Source: Phallusia mammillata (Eukaryota; Chordata; Ascidiacea; Phlebobranchia; Ascidiidae). Taken from it: 64,000 bases of DNA. The translations under genes and the position numbers were made by a program. Shown piece by piece: positions 13,979 through 26,249 of the stretch. Location: assembly GCA_003260075.1 (NCBI GenBank), contig QLIY01000308.1, positions 26,136 to 90,135 on the forward strand. The letters are read 5' to 3'. Numbering within the stretch: position 1 is the first letter of the stretch; each line of letters starts with the position of its first letter. The notes under the pieces are model-generated. The model saw nothing but the letters and a program-made list of their open reading frames with translations. It had not been told where the DNA came from and did no database searches.

Positions 13979-16400
13979 CTTGGAATTCAAAGTAATGCCA
14001 ACCCGGCGGGTATTAAACCAACGCCGTATGAAACATGTATTATACATACCCATTTGGTTTCCTACCAAACAGACTTGAAGCCTATTTTAAAACTCGTGTA
14101 CATATCCATACAACGGTTAAGTTTTCTTTTTCTGAGGAGTTCTTAAACCGTTTTTCGCCAAGACCAAAGCGTCAACCAACCCAAGAAACGGTTGCCCAGC
14201 TTAATTCCGTTCGTTTTTTCCTTTTAAGTTTTTTTTCTGTGTTTTATTTCCGCCCAGCACTTTTTGTTTCAACGACCGTGTTTTTTCCGACTCCTTCTGT
14301 TTGTTTGGTGTTCTTTTATTTGCTTTGGCTAGAACCCCAGTTAAAAGGGAAAGTTTCGTTCCCCGTTTTAATTGTGTCTAACTGTTAAACATGTACATTT
14401 CAAATAGTGTTCCAGTCGCCTTTAGCGTCTCTTTCTTTAGTCTCAGCGTCCGCGCTTGTCGTTCTGGCTTTGCCAAACAAAGATCCATTCCACCGTGTGT
14501 CTAAACAGACGCGAATATACGTAGGCCAAGCGCCATCTTATGCTTGTACATAGCAAGAAGCGCGTTATGTGCGTGTAAATCCTCGATTAAAATGTCCCCA
14601 ACACGACTAAACTCCCAAAATATTTCGCTTAGGGCGTCAAAATGGTAATAAACAAACTTGTTACAAAGCTTATCACTGCCATGCTGTAGCCTTTACACCT
14701 TAGACTTGAACAAATCATGCGGTCTTTGTCACCGTTATCATCGTTTGCCTGTATTTGCCATAAAAAGCACGCGTTCCACCCGTTTGCGTGTTGTGTTTCG
14801 TAGATTTAGTTCGTAGCCAGAAGGGCTTCTTCACCACCACGAGTAGAGTAGAGTGTCTGCATGCAGCCAAGGGTAAACTGCGACCACTGCCAATATCACA
14901 CGAGCCCTTTTCTGCACTCGCATTTTTTTAACATACTGCTGCTACTGTTCGCTATACACGGTCTAATCGTAATCATAAAATCGTCCCGTCAAGCCGAAAT
15001 TTCGTGCAGCTGCTTGACTGTCCGAAATACAGCAAACAGAAATATCAAAATAAGCGACCGTGGACCAAGTATTTTGCCCCGACTTTGACTTGTTCTCCCC
15101 GTCAATAGTGCCACAGCCTCCGCCTCTACGATGCTCTTCGTTCCGTTGTCAGTATTGCCGTTTCACCTTTAACCCCTACCCCCTTGCTCACTGTATCCTA
15201 TCTTACTTCGTCCCCGTAGTGTTGCTGCCGTCGGCTGCCTGGCGTCTCGTTTCGCGCCATGTTAACTCTTCAGTGCCTTCTGTGGCGCCTGGCGCCGGCT
15301 TGGATGCAAAACGAGGCGCCGCCGCTGGACTTGCGTTGGTGCTGTATGTAACGTGTCCCCCCGTTTCAAGACGAGAATAATATGTTCCCAACCCCAAACT
15401 AAGGTGAAATTGCCAGTACTCGCATGTTTTTGTTTATTTCTCGGTGCTATAAGCGAAATGAAATAAGTTCGACTAGTAAGACAAAAAGGTGTTTTTTATG
15501 CCCGGTATAATCAATTAATAACTTCACAAGCGAAAAAAATGCGATATTTTGTCGCACAATGAAACAACCTTAGAGCGATCACGTTCGTTTGTTTTATAGT
15601 TCGTTCGTTTTTCGTTCGTTCTTTCAGTTGCTCATGCGTTTAGAAAATCCAATACTCACTGCTGCTATAACGTGTGTAGATTGGGTTGAGGACCCACGCT
15701 GCCAACCCCACACCCCCACCGACCCTCCCACCACTTGTGACGTCACAATGTCGGAGGGTTTGGGGTCGCGGCGTATCGCGGTACTGTTCACCGGCTTACC
15801 TCGTTTAGATCTTTCCTGTCAAATACGTGTCTATGTTATGTTAACTGTATATAACTTATTTAATTTTCCGAGTGCGTTACGTTTTGTTTGTTTGTTTGTT
15901 CGTTTTGTGTGCGTGTGTGTGTGCGTGTGCCTATGCCCGATTCGGGGCTCTTGTTTTTTTGTTGAACTGTTTGTGTTAGACAATTTTTGTTTGTTTGTTT
16001 GTTTGTTTGTTTGTTTCTTTCATTTTTGGTTCTTTACGAAAATGTAAAACCCCGCCAATGGCGCCTCACTCAAAAAACCCGCGTTCCCAAAACAACTAAT
16101 TCTTGAGTTTGGTGTTGAGCGAATCAATGCTCAAAGGGCCGCCGAAAAAAAGCGATTCTTTATGTACCTTACACCCCCCAAATTGGGCCCTTTGTTCAAT
16201 TTTCCTATGTTTCTGTAAATAAGAACTTTGCCAATTCTCCCAAAAACCTTCTTGCTGTAGTTGCATAACGCCGCATAGTTTTGTTTCGACCCCCCATGAA
16301 ATATATTCAACCACTTCTTTGCTTCTGCTGTAGCCGGTTACTCATAGCTTGTGTGCTTTGTTACAAATTGTTACAACAATAAACGCGAAGTGAAGGGAAA
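13979..16400 (+). other. Probable myc 3' UTR and downstream flank
   Basis: T-rich, C/T-rich sequence with no convincing coding frame. Polyadenylation-type hexamers on the plus strand include ATTAAA at 14012-14017 (very close to the stop), AATAAA at 14647-14652 and AATAAA at 16378-16383. I cannot tell which is used. The region contains the TTTG/TG microsatellites listed separately. Confidence 0.45.
15881..16016. repeat. TTTG and TG microsatellites
   Basis: Two short TTTG arrays (about 15882-15905 and 15985-16016) flank a TG-rich stretch of alternating TGTG and TGCG. These are simple repeats of variable length. Confidence 0.85.
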
Positions 16401-18338
16401 ATTTAATGTGTGTTGCAGTGTACAACTTATAGGCAGCCGTGTGTCGTGCAGGAAAAAAAGTAGCCTTCAATACAAGCAAATGCACGACTGGTTGAGATTT
16501 TCGCCAGAATAAGAGGTAAAAAAACAAAAACAACAGCGGCATTTGTCTTGTTAAAATTTGCAGACATCTTTGTCGCACCTATATTTAAACTCTTGAACTT
16601 TATATGGTCTGCTTAAAAAGCTACATACCCAGTTAAGAGACAGTTACCACGCAAAACAGCATGATTTATCGCGTTAAAAACTTTTTTGTCGCACCTTAAT
16701 TCAATCACTTGTACTATTGAGAGCTTGCTTGAAAATGAGGTTGGTAACCACAGGTTTAGGTGGTACACAGCGGTAAAGAAAGTTGTCAGGTGGTACGCGA
16801 TCCGTATAAGATTGAGAACCACTGCAGTAGAGCGACATATACCACAATTGCTACGAACATACGAACTAACTATATATTGTAATCAAGGTAAACACCTAAT
16901 TTGACACAAATGGAAAGTAAAATGCCTAAAAGCAAAGTGGCAAAAGTAAACAAAATAACAGTCCAAAACCCACATAAGAAGAAGACATAGCTTTTTCCGG
17001 GCCATTTAAATCACACATAGCTATTATAGTGAGGCGACAAATATAGTTCCTCAGCGCGGAAACACAAATGGACGCCGACGCATAGCGTTTGTTCCTCCGC
17101 CAAATAGGTAAGTATGCACAGCTTAAGCCTGATGTCGAGTCACCTCCATTTGGGGCTGAATCACGCTGTCTTCCACCTCTTCGTCAGTTCTTAGTGTGGG
17201 TGTCAGATGTAGCGATAAAATAGCCAGTAACCTTCTCTGGAATGTTTCGGTCTGATAGCTCGCCTGCGAAATTGCGGCAGGACCGGTGATAGGGGATTTT
17301 ACCACACACTATGTGCATTAGCTTGCGACGGTGCTGTGTTAAAAGGCAAGTTCCGTTGTAAACAGGAACACTACATAGTCAACAAGTGCGGTATGCCCCT
17401 CGTGCACCTTTAATGCTGAACTTCGTGTTATTTTGGCGACATGTTTTATGCGGTAAGGGGTTTATTTATGAAACAGTTTCACCAGAGTAAATACATTTAG
17501 CCATGCAGCTTTTATATTCTATGGCCTGGTGTCAAAATGCTTTGCTGACCGCAATGGTATTGTAACAGCCCCATACTGACAAATCAATCAGAGCAAAAAC
17601 AGACCATGCCATCAACACCAAAATGCGTTTTGCAGCAATTTCTGCAGATGATAGTGACGTCATACACTAGATTTTACTGCAAACAGCACGTCACAGTAAA
17701 ACCGTTTAAAACCAGATAACCAGCTGTCTCCTGGGTCAATTGTATTTGTTCTACATAGATCAAAAATTGTGTCTTAAATTATATTTGGTGTTTTGTCAAC
17801 AGCAAGTTTGGAGTGTTGTTTACAATCTGATTTGGTCTTTGGAATCGCTTGGGAGAAATAAAACACATCCGGCTGTACGACAGCAAGACTAGAATGTGCA
17901 AAGTCATACTGTCACCAAAATTGCCAAGTCACGGGACAACCGCTACGATTAGGACACACAAATGATCCACGGGTTTCGTAATCGTAAAGTGGCTGATGCA
18001 ACTGAGCGAAATTGGAGTTATATAACTTTGCTGAAAAGCAATCTTGTTTTAACAGTGGTTTTTGTTTCCAATTTCCAACTTTGCGATGCCATTTGTACTT
18101 GCAAGTCCCTAAAAATTGTTAAGTAACCCTTTGCGCATCAAATTGCATTTCTAGAAGTTGTGCAGCTAATTCTGCAAGTTGCAGTGCAATGTCAATCAAA
18201 ATTCCTTGTGTAACTCCGTTTACTTGTGTTTCCAACGTAATCTGATCTTAATAAGTGCCAAGCGAAATCCGCTTTCATCCAACAAACGCCTCTGGAAAAA
18301 CACGAGGCAATTTTTTGGCGCAACTTGATTACCTACAG
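16401..18338. other. AT-rich stretch, one possible micro-exon
   Basis: Mostly AT-rich with no identifiable gene. One short segment, 17055-17107 on the plus strand, has an acceptor (TTCCTCAG) and a near-consensus donor (ATAG|GTAAGT) and an open frame starting RGNTNGRRR. On the minus strand 17123-17305 is also open and protein-like. The two overlap in neighbourhood and neither could be tied to other exons. Confidence 0.2.
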
Positions 18339-18441
18339 CTTCTCACAGCCAAAGTCAAGCGGGACAAAGCAATGTACAAGGATTTTAAAGCTATTTCTTA
18401 CTATTCCTGGTCAAAAAGGAAGTTTACTAACATTTCGAAAG
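18339..18441 (+). CDS. Candidate internal exon, unknown protein
   Basis: An open segment flanked by acceptor ACCTACAG and donor AAAG|GTATGT, starting in phase 0 and ending in phase 1. It would encode a basic peptide with KVKRDKAMYKDFKAIS. A pyrimidine-rich acceptor at 18482-18499 continues in matching phase into a hydrophobic frame ending at a TAG near 18599. That would make a 58-base intron, short but possible in tunicates. No family recognised; it may be chance. Confidence 0.25.
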
Positions 18442-18599
18442 GTATGTACAATTTTATGTTGTTTCCTTAAATGAGGTGTTAGTTAATTTACAATTTTAGG
18501 TGTGCAAATTATGGAAATTTTCTTATGCAGCCAAAGTTTTGACTCCTGTAGTTGGTGCGTTTGGATTTTTAGGGGAGTCATTCTTATTTTGCTTGCATA

Positions 18600-20640
18600 G
18601 CATATTGTGGTATGTTAGGGCAAACATATGAAAGTCAAAAAGGTCAGCGGAAACGTTGCTTCACTGTCACCTTTAGTGACGTGGGTTGTCAGAGGCTTCG
18701 AAAACAACAACTATTGCTTTCGATGTCGCAATTAGACGACGCCCAGAAAACGCCCCAACAAGTTCGATCCGAAATACCGCAAAGATCACGTCTTTTGCAA
18801 GCAGATTGCGTCACTTTTCAAGGGCACATCACAGAGTCTGACGTCATTCGAACCAGAGTGCCAAATTGGAAGTTTTCTGTGCCCTCAGGCAGTAGCGCTT
18901 TTCAGCAAAACGCTTTGGTACGTTTAAAGCCCTTATCAAAGTAAAGTGTTTAGGGGTGTGTGCGTGTGTTGGTTATTGAGTAACCGACACAAACGGCTTC
19001 ACACTCGCTCGCTTAATCACCGCCAAGAGCAAAGCGTTGAGAGTGCGAAGGGACTTTGGAATTGGTTTGTTTTGGTCCGCAACTCCCGCCAAATGCAGTC
19101 ACGTGATACGAAAAGCGCGGGAACCGGCGTGAAAGGAATGTCAATATCACTGTTAGGTGAACTCTTACAAAGCTCTTCGCCGCAGCCTTTGTGCGTCTGT
19201 TGTTTTTCCCCCCGCCGAGTTACCGGTAGTTTGCGTTTGAGTGTGCGTGCGCGTGACATTTCTTACTGTTATTAAACGCACAAGTTTAGGTCGACTTTGT
19301 AAACAATCACTTTTTCGGCAGCACTTTTTCAACGAATTTTCAATGCCCCGTTTTCCAGTTATACCCAAGCTCCCGAAGAACCGGATACTGGCTTTCTTTA
19401 GGCCTAGTGTTAAGCGTCGAGTAGTTTTTGTGTAGGGTCACCCACTTGGTTACACTTAGTGCAAACCAATACTTTCATTTCCTATGTTTCCTTGTACTTT
19501 TGACAGATACACGTACCACCCAACGCACACAGGGTTATAATGCTGTGCGATTACCATTATTTGATATTTTATATCAAGTACAATACACAAAATTCCCCAT
19601 TATCTGCACTTCCATTGACAAGGCCAATGTTTACACGAACTGAAGTGCAGTGATAGCTACACACACGAACTGTTAAAGAGTTAGAAGACTACCTTCCGTT
19701 TGAGAGCAGATCCGGACGCTTAGCTTCCTTTCACGTTCGGAGGCTGTCGATTCTTTTAACACGCAAAGCCCACCCACTGCTAGGCTGGGAAGAATAGGCG
19801 TATATCTCATCAGACCATCAAACCACAGGTCGATGGAGCGATTTCGTAACTTTTACTTCAGGCTCAACCTATCGATTATCTCGTTCGATGCGACTGAGTA
19901 TCGACGCTCCGATACATAAAGTTGTTGTCATTTGTCTGTTTGGCTGTCCAGTATGCATGTCTGATTGTGTTTGATTGATTTGTCCGTTTTGCAGCCCTTA
20001 TGTGACTATGGTTTGCATTGCGCCGATATACGTGGAAAGTTGTTGTTGTTTGTCTGTGCGAATATGCTTGTTTGATTGGTTTGTCCGGTTTGCAGCTCTT
20101 TTCTGTGCATGGTTTTACATAACCTGAAATACATATCTCGTTTCCAGAGCAAGTTTTGATGTTTGATATTGAAATAAAGGCTGTAAATATGTTTGGGTAA
20201 GTTTGAATTGATAATTGTCAGACTGTTAGCGACTACCTTTTCAGTTTTAGATATTCCTCTTTTATGCCCGATTGTTCCTGTCTGGTTTTAATCATATTTC
20301 GCAAATGTGAATGCCCCTAAGTAGTATTTGACGTTGTTGTGTCTATCCATTACTTATTGCCTGTCACTGTCCATCGATTTCGTTTGGCAGATTTCAAAGG
20401 AAAATCTGTATTTTTTATGAATTCAGTCTAGAAGTTTTAAGGCACCAAAGACTAGACATTTTTCCAGGTGCAGTTACGGAAAAATTGTTTTGTGGTCATC
20501 GATAAAACTCAAGTTCGTCTCTTAGAAAAGTCCAGCAGGATAAAGATGAAATTTTTATTCCATCCAAACTGTATAAAATTTAAATGTACACAGCTGAATT
20601 TTCGTCTGGGAAACTCTCCAGCTTGCAGCGTTTGTTTATG
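18600..20640. other. GC-elevated patch (18.6-19.4 kb) then AT-rich DNA
   Basis: 18.6-19.4 kb is richer in CpG than its surroundings and holds promoter-type motifs (listed separately). 19.7-20.6 kb is AT-rich with no gene seen. Confidence 0.35.
19080..19130. promoter_or_regulatory. Promoter-like cluster: E2F-type site and CACGTG E-box
   Basis: CCCGCCAAA at 19085-19093 resembles an E2F site. CACGTG, the Myc/Max or USF-type E-box, is at 19100-19105. A GCGCGGGAA stretch follows. The cluster sits inside a CpG-rich patch in AT-rich DNA, which suggests an unmethylated promoter, but no gene start could be fixed beside it. Confidence 0.3.
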
Positions 20641-22000
20641 ACGTCAGCGTTGGGCAAAAGCTCTTCCGCCGGTGGGAAGTTTTTTTTTCACGAAAAAGGC
20701 GGTCACATTCCAAAACGAGCCGCTAACATTCCGGCCATACCTTGAACCAATCTTACTTGTAACATTTCACCGGCGTCCCAGGCCCGATGCACGTTCACAG
20801 GCAGCGTTATCGCCAGTCCATCTGCAGCACGACACCACGCAATGCGAGCTGATGTTGAGTTTCCAGGGTTGTTGTAGAGTTAGTTATCTGTCGGCCGGGC
20901 CTTTCGGTTCGGGTTCGCGCTTAAGTTTAAATAAAATGGGATTCGAGCTTGACTCTAACCTGGACCTCATTTGTTTCGGTATTTCAACTTTTGAGCGAAA
21001 ATCGAACTTTAGTTCGATCATTTTAGGTTTTGGTCAAGAACCTTCGGGTTCGAACCTTATCAGCAGGACCACTTTCATTTCTGGTTGCTTGACTTTTGAC
21101 AAAATCAACAGATTCTGTCTGTTTTATAATTCAAGATTTCGCCTGGTATATTGCATGTACAAAATTTACCAGCCGTTCCGGAGAATAGGAAATAAATAAT
21201 GAGGAAATAAATTAGCTGTGTTGATGCATTAGATTTTTGAATAAAAATTCGGCAACCATGGGATGTGCACATTTAGATATTATTCGGGTTTTGTGCAATA
21301 CGAAACCTCAGTTAACACCTTCATTCGTTTCAAAATTTGTTGTTAATATCGCTCTTATCCAAGATGTTGCTGTTCAAAAATAATTATAACATGAAGTTAG
21401 AAATGTATTTTTTTTATGGTTAGATCATTTCTTTGGTTTTATTGGTCGTTTGCACCCGGCCCTATTATTCTCCAAATTTCTCAATCGCTCTCTTCAAACG
21501 TGTGATCCAAGTGGCGCCTCTTGCTCACTCGGTGCTTGCATTGCGGTCTGCAATTTAAATTGTCCCGTGGCGGAGTACAGCAAAGCCATTGTCACCGATC
21601 TTACGACTGTGTACTCAACGTCAAACACCAGCAGCAAGCCGCACTTTGGAACCCAGAACCTTGCGCAAGAATCCAAAGCGCCGCATCGTCATTTACTCGT
21701 GTTTGACCAGAGCTAGGTTCCGGTTTATCGCGGTTTTCAAGCCGCGACGAGAGCTTGTGTTTGCGTAGGCATGTTGGTCGTGTTTGCTTAGAGCACTCGG
21801 CAAGCTAGGAGTGTATCGGGACGGATTAGGATCAGCAAAGCGATAATATCCATTAAAACCTTGTCGTCGATTGCGAAACTTCATAGCATGCGCCAGGCTA
21901 TTGATAGGATTACGCAAGACCTGTGCCGGATATAGATCGGCGGAGGTTATGTCGAAAATAACTTATAGTGCTTCTTTGCAATACTTTGCACTTGTCCTTG
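20641..22000. other. CpG-richer stretch with protein-like but unassigned frames
   Basis: Contains a plus-strand frame at 20672-21199 that looks like chance, a GGCCGGGCC-type degenerate repeat near 20890-21070, and two overlapping protein-like frames. One is plus, 21450-21716. The other is minus, 21693-21917, and has an acceptor (GGCACAG) and phase-0 frame containing FNGYYRFADPNPSRYTPSL. No family recognised for either. Confidence 0.25.
21693..21910 (-). CDS. Candidate terminal exon, unknown protein
   Basis: On the minus strand an acceptor-like CCGGCACAG precedes an open frame of about 72 codons that ends at a stop near 21693. The peptide is rich in Arg, Asn, Ser and Pro, with the segment GFNGYYRFADPNPSRYTPSL. 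It has balanced composition unlike chance AT-rich frames. No domain recognised, and no upstream exon was linked to it. Confidence 0.25.
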
Positions 22001-22004
22001 TTCG

Positions 22005-22450
22005 CCCTTCATCTTCAGAACGTTCTCAGTACCAACTTCACCCATTAACAGTCTCTTTATAGCTTTATATTAATTAAATACTGATATTGCTGCTGCACAA
22101 GTCAACTTTATAGAGCTCTTCTTGCAAATGTATTTTTTTTATGTTGCACAAACTTTAATTTGGACGGGTTCAAAACTGTTCAACTGATGACAGATAGACA
22201 CATATACTAAAATATAAGCTATTGCTGCCAGGCACAGTATCAAGTTTAAAGAGCTCTTCTGGCAAATGTAATTTTATTCCGACGTGTCGACGTCCTATAG
22301 GACCCTGATGTAAACTATTGTTTTTCGGTGTAATGTATTGTGCTTCTCCATATTTATCTTCAAAACGTTTCCAGTACGAACTTCACCCACGATCAGTCTC
22401 TTCAAGAAAAACCTCTTCATAAAATATTAATATAATTGTGCAATTTCTAT
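22005..22450. repeat. Diverged tandem duplication, about 350-base period
   Basis: The segment near 22012-22060 (CTTCATCTTCAGAACG then CCAACTTCACCCA and CAGTCTCTT) recurs diverged near 22361-22412 with the same order. An AGAGCTCTTCT(T/G)GCAAATGTA block also appears twice, near 22110 and 22250. Part of the unit matches the Penelope-like repeat at 40.5 kb (shared GCTATTGCTGCCAGGC). Confidence 0.6.
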
Positions 22451-22559
22451 TTTGGACGAGTTGGAGCCGTTTGGTCAATTGATAACGGCGAGTCACATAT
22501 ACTGGACAACTAAGTGGTCATTCGTGACGTAAAGAGCTCTCTTATCTGTTCAGTCGTCT

Positions 22560-23330
22560 CGTCGCACTGGACATCCTGGCTAGACCAATTCATCAATACG
22601 GATGTTATGACCACGACCCTCTATTTGTTTCCATACCTAGTGTTTAAACGGCCTATACACCTGTGAGGTATTGATGTTTAATAAAGTGTATTTGGTCGCT
22701 AGCATGTTTAATTCTTGGCAATTTCCGTTTGTTTTGGCCATAAATCATTTTGGTTGCGTCTGTAGAGTTAACTGTGTTTGTTTTGGAGCTTAAATAATCG
22801 AATCCGTTGTTACTCTTCCGTCCAAGAAACCTAACCTAAGCTGAGCTTCGAACCATCAGCCCTACGACTTTGGGAATTGCCGTTATGGCCAAAGTTTGCA
22901 GCAATGCCGTACATATTGTTTACAATTAAACGCAAGTAGTGTGAATTCTAAGACAAATACCACTAGTTCGCTTTTTTACAACAAACAGAGCTTAAATCAA
23001 AAGAGTTTTTAAGCAACAGTAACCCATAGATTTTTAATTTCATTTTCCCCAGTTTCAGATTCCCCTCATATTTCCCTTTATCACAGTCTCAAACTGAGGC
23101 GACATAACGTTTGCCGAGTCATCAGTAGTGATACGCTCGTCTGGCAGTTATCTCTCGCTGTAGGAAGGTCTAATGTTTGTTGTCCACTCCTTGTAATCGC
23201 AACCAGTGAACGATGTAGGCTGTCCAAGTCACGTAGACATGTTTGCCCAGCAAGTTTTTAACCCCGTCCCAGGGATGTCGTAGGTTTTAAATAGAAGTCT
23301 TTAACTTAGACTTTGTGACCTAATGTCCGT
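22560..23330. other. No gene seen
   Basis: AT-rich sequence without a supported exon, RNA gene or mobile element. Confidence 0.4.
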
Positions 23331-23582
23331 TTAAAATCTGTTGCGTTTGTTTTTTTGAGTGCGTGATGTCTGTGGTAAATTTTTTTGAATCTTTTATGGC
23401 AAACTGTTGCAAAAAAGAGATGGTAATTTAAAGATTTTTTTTAAGGTTGTGCCCCCCCCCCTTAAAATCTGTTGCGTTTGTTTTTTTGAGTGCGTGATGT
23501 CTGTGGTAATTTTTTTTTGAATCTTTTATGGCAAATTGTTGCAAAAAAGAGATGGTAATTTAAAGATTTTTTTTAAGGTTGT
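23331..23582. repeat. About 120-base block duplicated either side of a poly-C run
   Basis: Copy A 23331-23450 and copy B 23462-23582 are nearly identical; they differ at a few positions and in T-run length. They are separated by C10 at 23452-23461. Copy B runs on into unique sequence, while copy A stops at the homopolymer. This is the only poly-C member of the window-wide poly-G junction set. Confidence 0.9.
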
Positions 23583-23748
23583 ATGGTTTGGGTAAAAAGA
23601 CTGCCCCCTAATTTGATTATGGTTTTGACTCGTGCGTGAAACGTTAATTAGGATGTCTGTAGCTGGATTTGAAACAAAGTGCCTAAGAGTGTGTATGTGT
23701 AATGCGTTATATGACAAATAAACTGTACATAATATTTGATGGTGCTGC

Positions 23749-23802
23749 TATAACTGACACTGCTTTAAAAAGAAAGAATATAACTGACACTGCTTTAAAA
23801 AG
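23749..23802 (+). repeat. Short tandem repeat, 29-base period
   Basis: The phrase TAACTGACACTGCTTTAAAA occurs twice in direct order, 29 bases apart. Confidence 0.85.
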
Positions 23803-24159
23803 CAGCTTATTTCAACATACAACTGCCAAAAATCGTGTTAAGTACATCCATACTATCGCAGTTTGTACAAATCGCTCAGGTAATTTTGTTTAGATAAACT
23901 AACTTTTTAAAAATATTGATAAGATTTACCTCAAAAACATCAACTTGTCAAGCGCAAACTTTGCTTATACACATAGCATTTGTTGATTTACACATAGCTA
24001 TTGTCATTTAATCTCCGCACAGAGTACAGTTTATCTCCTCAAAGCACCCCTGAGGTAAATTCTTCACCTACCGCACGGCAGATTTAAAGTCATATTTACA
24101 GAATTTAAGCAACACCAAAGCCTGTATGAGCTACAGTTATGTGATAAACGATGCGCTAG

Positions 24160-24285
24160 TTCCGTATGCCGGTTTCGGTAGTCATAGGGCAAAAATGCGA
24201 TACCGGCCCGCAGGTTGAATGTTTTGGTGATGGCGTCGTTACTGCGAATTCAGAAACTGATTTCACGGTCCACTTCACAGGATGA
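24160..24285 (+). CDS. Candidate exon with an immunoglobulin/filamin-like strand pattern
   Basis: An open frame follows a weak acceptor (GCGCTAG) and reaches a TGA at 24283-24285. It reads in part CDTGPQVECFGDGV and SETDFTVHFTG. The order V-x-C-x-G-x-G ... D-F-T-V recalls the start of a filamin-type Ig repeat, but the match is short and by eye only. No neighbouring exon completes the domain, and a donor inside the frame would be needed to continue it. Could be a real single exon, a relic or chance. Confidence 0.2.
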   Translation, partial: FRMPVSVVIGQKCDTGPQVECFGDGVVTANSETDFTVHFTG

Positions 24286-24289
24286 CGGG

Positions 24290-26000
24290 TGCGGAACAAA
24301 ATAGCAGGAAAATGGATGATACGAAATAGTTTTTCTCATGTTTGAACTGCAAGGTCACAGTTTTGGCGTTACGTACGTGTTGTTTTTTACATAAAAGACT
24401 CACAAATGGTAAATTTCCTAAACATTTGGCAAACTTATGTGAATTTATTTCAACATTTAAGACTGTATTTATTACCCTAATGCACACATCTTCGAAGTTT
24501 TTGCTAATTTGGTTTTAAATTTATAAATTATGTTAAAAATGACACTTTTGGGCGTCTTAGTTGGTAAAACTTTAAAAAAAATTGTTGTTGTGGTTATTCT
24601 TGTTGAAAGGACGTTTCCAAAATGTTGAAAATGAATGAAGACGTTCATCCCGTTTTCATACACCAAAGCATCTAGAAATCCGTATAAATTGAACTGCACT
24701 TATGAGTTCACAAATTATCTCAAGAGATGTTGCACAATTGTAACCACTAATCATAAAACCACTTATTACATCGGTAACCGCTCCATTAACCGAATTCCCA
24801 ACCATCGACCTTACGCCGTACAACGTAACACATAATCATCTAAGGTTGTTATGACGGCGTCAAGTGCCAAAATCATGTGGTCCACCGACTCAGGGGTCCA
24901 ACTGCTCTCCTAAGACCCAACGTCAAATCCTGGCCGTTTTTACAAGTCACGACATGTCCTAAGCCGTTATGGCCCGGGCACGTCCTCTTAATAAGGCAGA
25001 TGCAAAAGTCCCAATATTTTTGTGTGGATTTGTGGCATAAGAGTTTCCACTTGGTTGAACTCTGTAGTGCTTTGTGATTCCCAGCGCTGGTCGAGTCCAG
25101 ACACGTTTCAAGGCGGGGCATCGTTAAGGGGTTGGTTTAGGTTCGAGTTTGGTGGTTTTGGACTGTTTTGTTTTAACCGCCGTGCGACCGAATAGCGTTG
25201 CGTTGGTGTTGAGACCCTGAAAGCGTTAAAACGCCGCACTTTGCCAGATCAAGGTGTAAAATATCATTTTGTAAATGCCAACCTAGTGATTTAGGTACCG
25301 ATGAATTTGGTGTTAAAAGTACAAGGTGCCAAAGAACCCGGATAAAACTATTAAGTGTCTTTAAAACAAGGCCAAATTAGGCCCGAAAGATCGTAAACAT
25401 ACGGCACAAATACATACCGTTATATACAATTGCTGGTTGAACAAAAAGAAAGTTTATAAAATATGTCTTGCAATAAAACTACATTTACGAGACAAACAAT
25501 GGTGCCCATAGTGTGAAGTCAAATCCAAATTAACCCAGTTTAAGATAGATCGAACCCAACCCCCGTCCCTATTTAAAAGATTACTTAAGGTGTTAAATAT
25601 CCTTTTGTCAAACGAATAATTCAAGGCCCAATCAGTAACCAACTACTATTGCGTAGAGCTATGAGTACGTGATAATGGCGCCTAACACTTTATAAAGTGA
25701 AACAAATGCATGGCAAAAATCCCAGAGGCTCCAGTCAATGGTAGGATAATACACGCGTGAAAAGGAAGGTCCCAAAAGCACGGAGAAAAGTCATGGCAAA
25801 GTTGGCGACAAAACCACCCTCTAGTATTTCCATGTTTTGATACAGGACGGTGAAAATGAGAAGGGACCTTCACAACGTGATCTCGAAATTATTATTTCCC
25901 GCATAGTTACCACCGCCGGCGTTTGCCTGGTTACTGCCACGATCACTAAGCATTTAAAAACATCCGCTGCCTGGCAACGGGCAATTTGATTGACGCATTT
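24290..26000. other. No supported gene
   Basis: AT-rich with a moderately GC-richer patch near 24.9-25.1 kb. The open frames there on both strands lack splice context or recognisable domains. Confidence 0.35.
25966..25978. promoter_or_regulatory. RFX X-box-like motif
   Basis: GCTGCCTGGCAAC has one mismatch to the RFX X-box pattern GTNRCC-N-RGYAAC. It lies about 125 bases upstream of a candidate signal-anchor exon at 26105 and shares GCCTGGCAACGG with the better motif at 33.6 kb. Confidence 0.3.
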
Positions 26001-26104
26001 GCTTTGGAGAAAGTTAAGTTTATATATTTTACCACGATAATTCGGTTTTGTGTATAGTGTGTGGGTTGATTGAAGGAATTGAAGGGCAATTCGTGACTGG
26101 AATT

Positions 26105-26206
26105 ATGAAAAACGGAATATTTTTGCTCTTAGCGTTCAACTCAGTATTATTGATAACAATAGCTATTTGGCAACAAACCGTTAAAGTCGATTCTTTTGAC
26201 TTACGA
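26105..26206 (+). CDS. Candidate first exon with signal-anchor segment
   Basis: An ATG at 26105 opens 34 codons up to a possible donor (CGA|GTAAAA). The peptide starts with a hydrophobic stretch (GIFLLLAFNSVLLITIAIW) that could be a signal peptide or membrane anchor. No downstream exon was connected and AT-rich DNA yields hydrophobic frames by chance. Confidence 0.15.
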
Positions 26207-26249
26207 GTAAAATTGGAGTCGGCGAGTCATGGCGTTTGTTAGGTCCAGT

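Noticed and set aside
21040-21070. GGTTCGAACC resembling a tRNA B box
   Set aside because: No A box or cloverleaf upstream.
20672-21199. 175-codon plus-strand frame
   Set aside because: Starts at a run of T, passes through a degenerate repeat, no domain or splice context.
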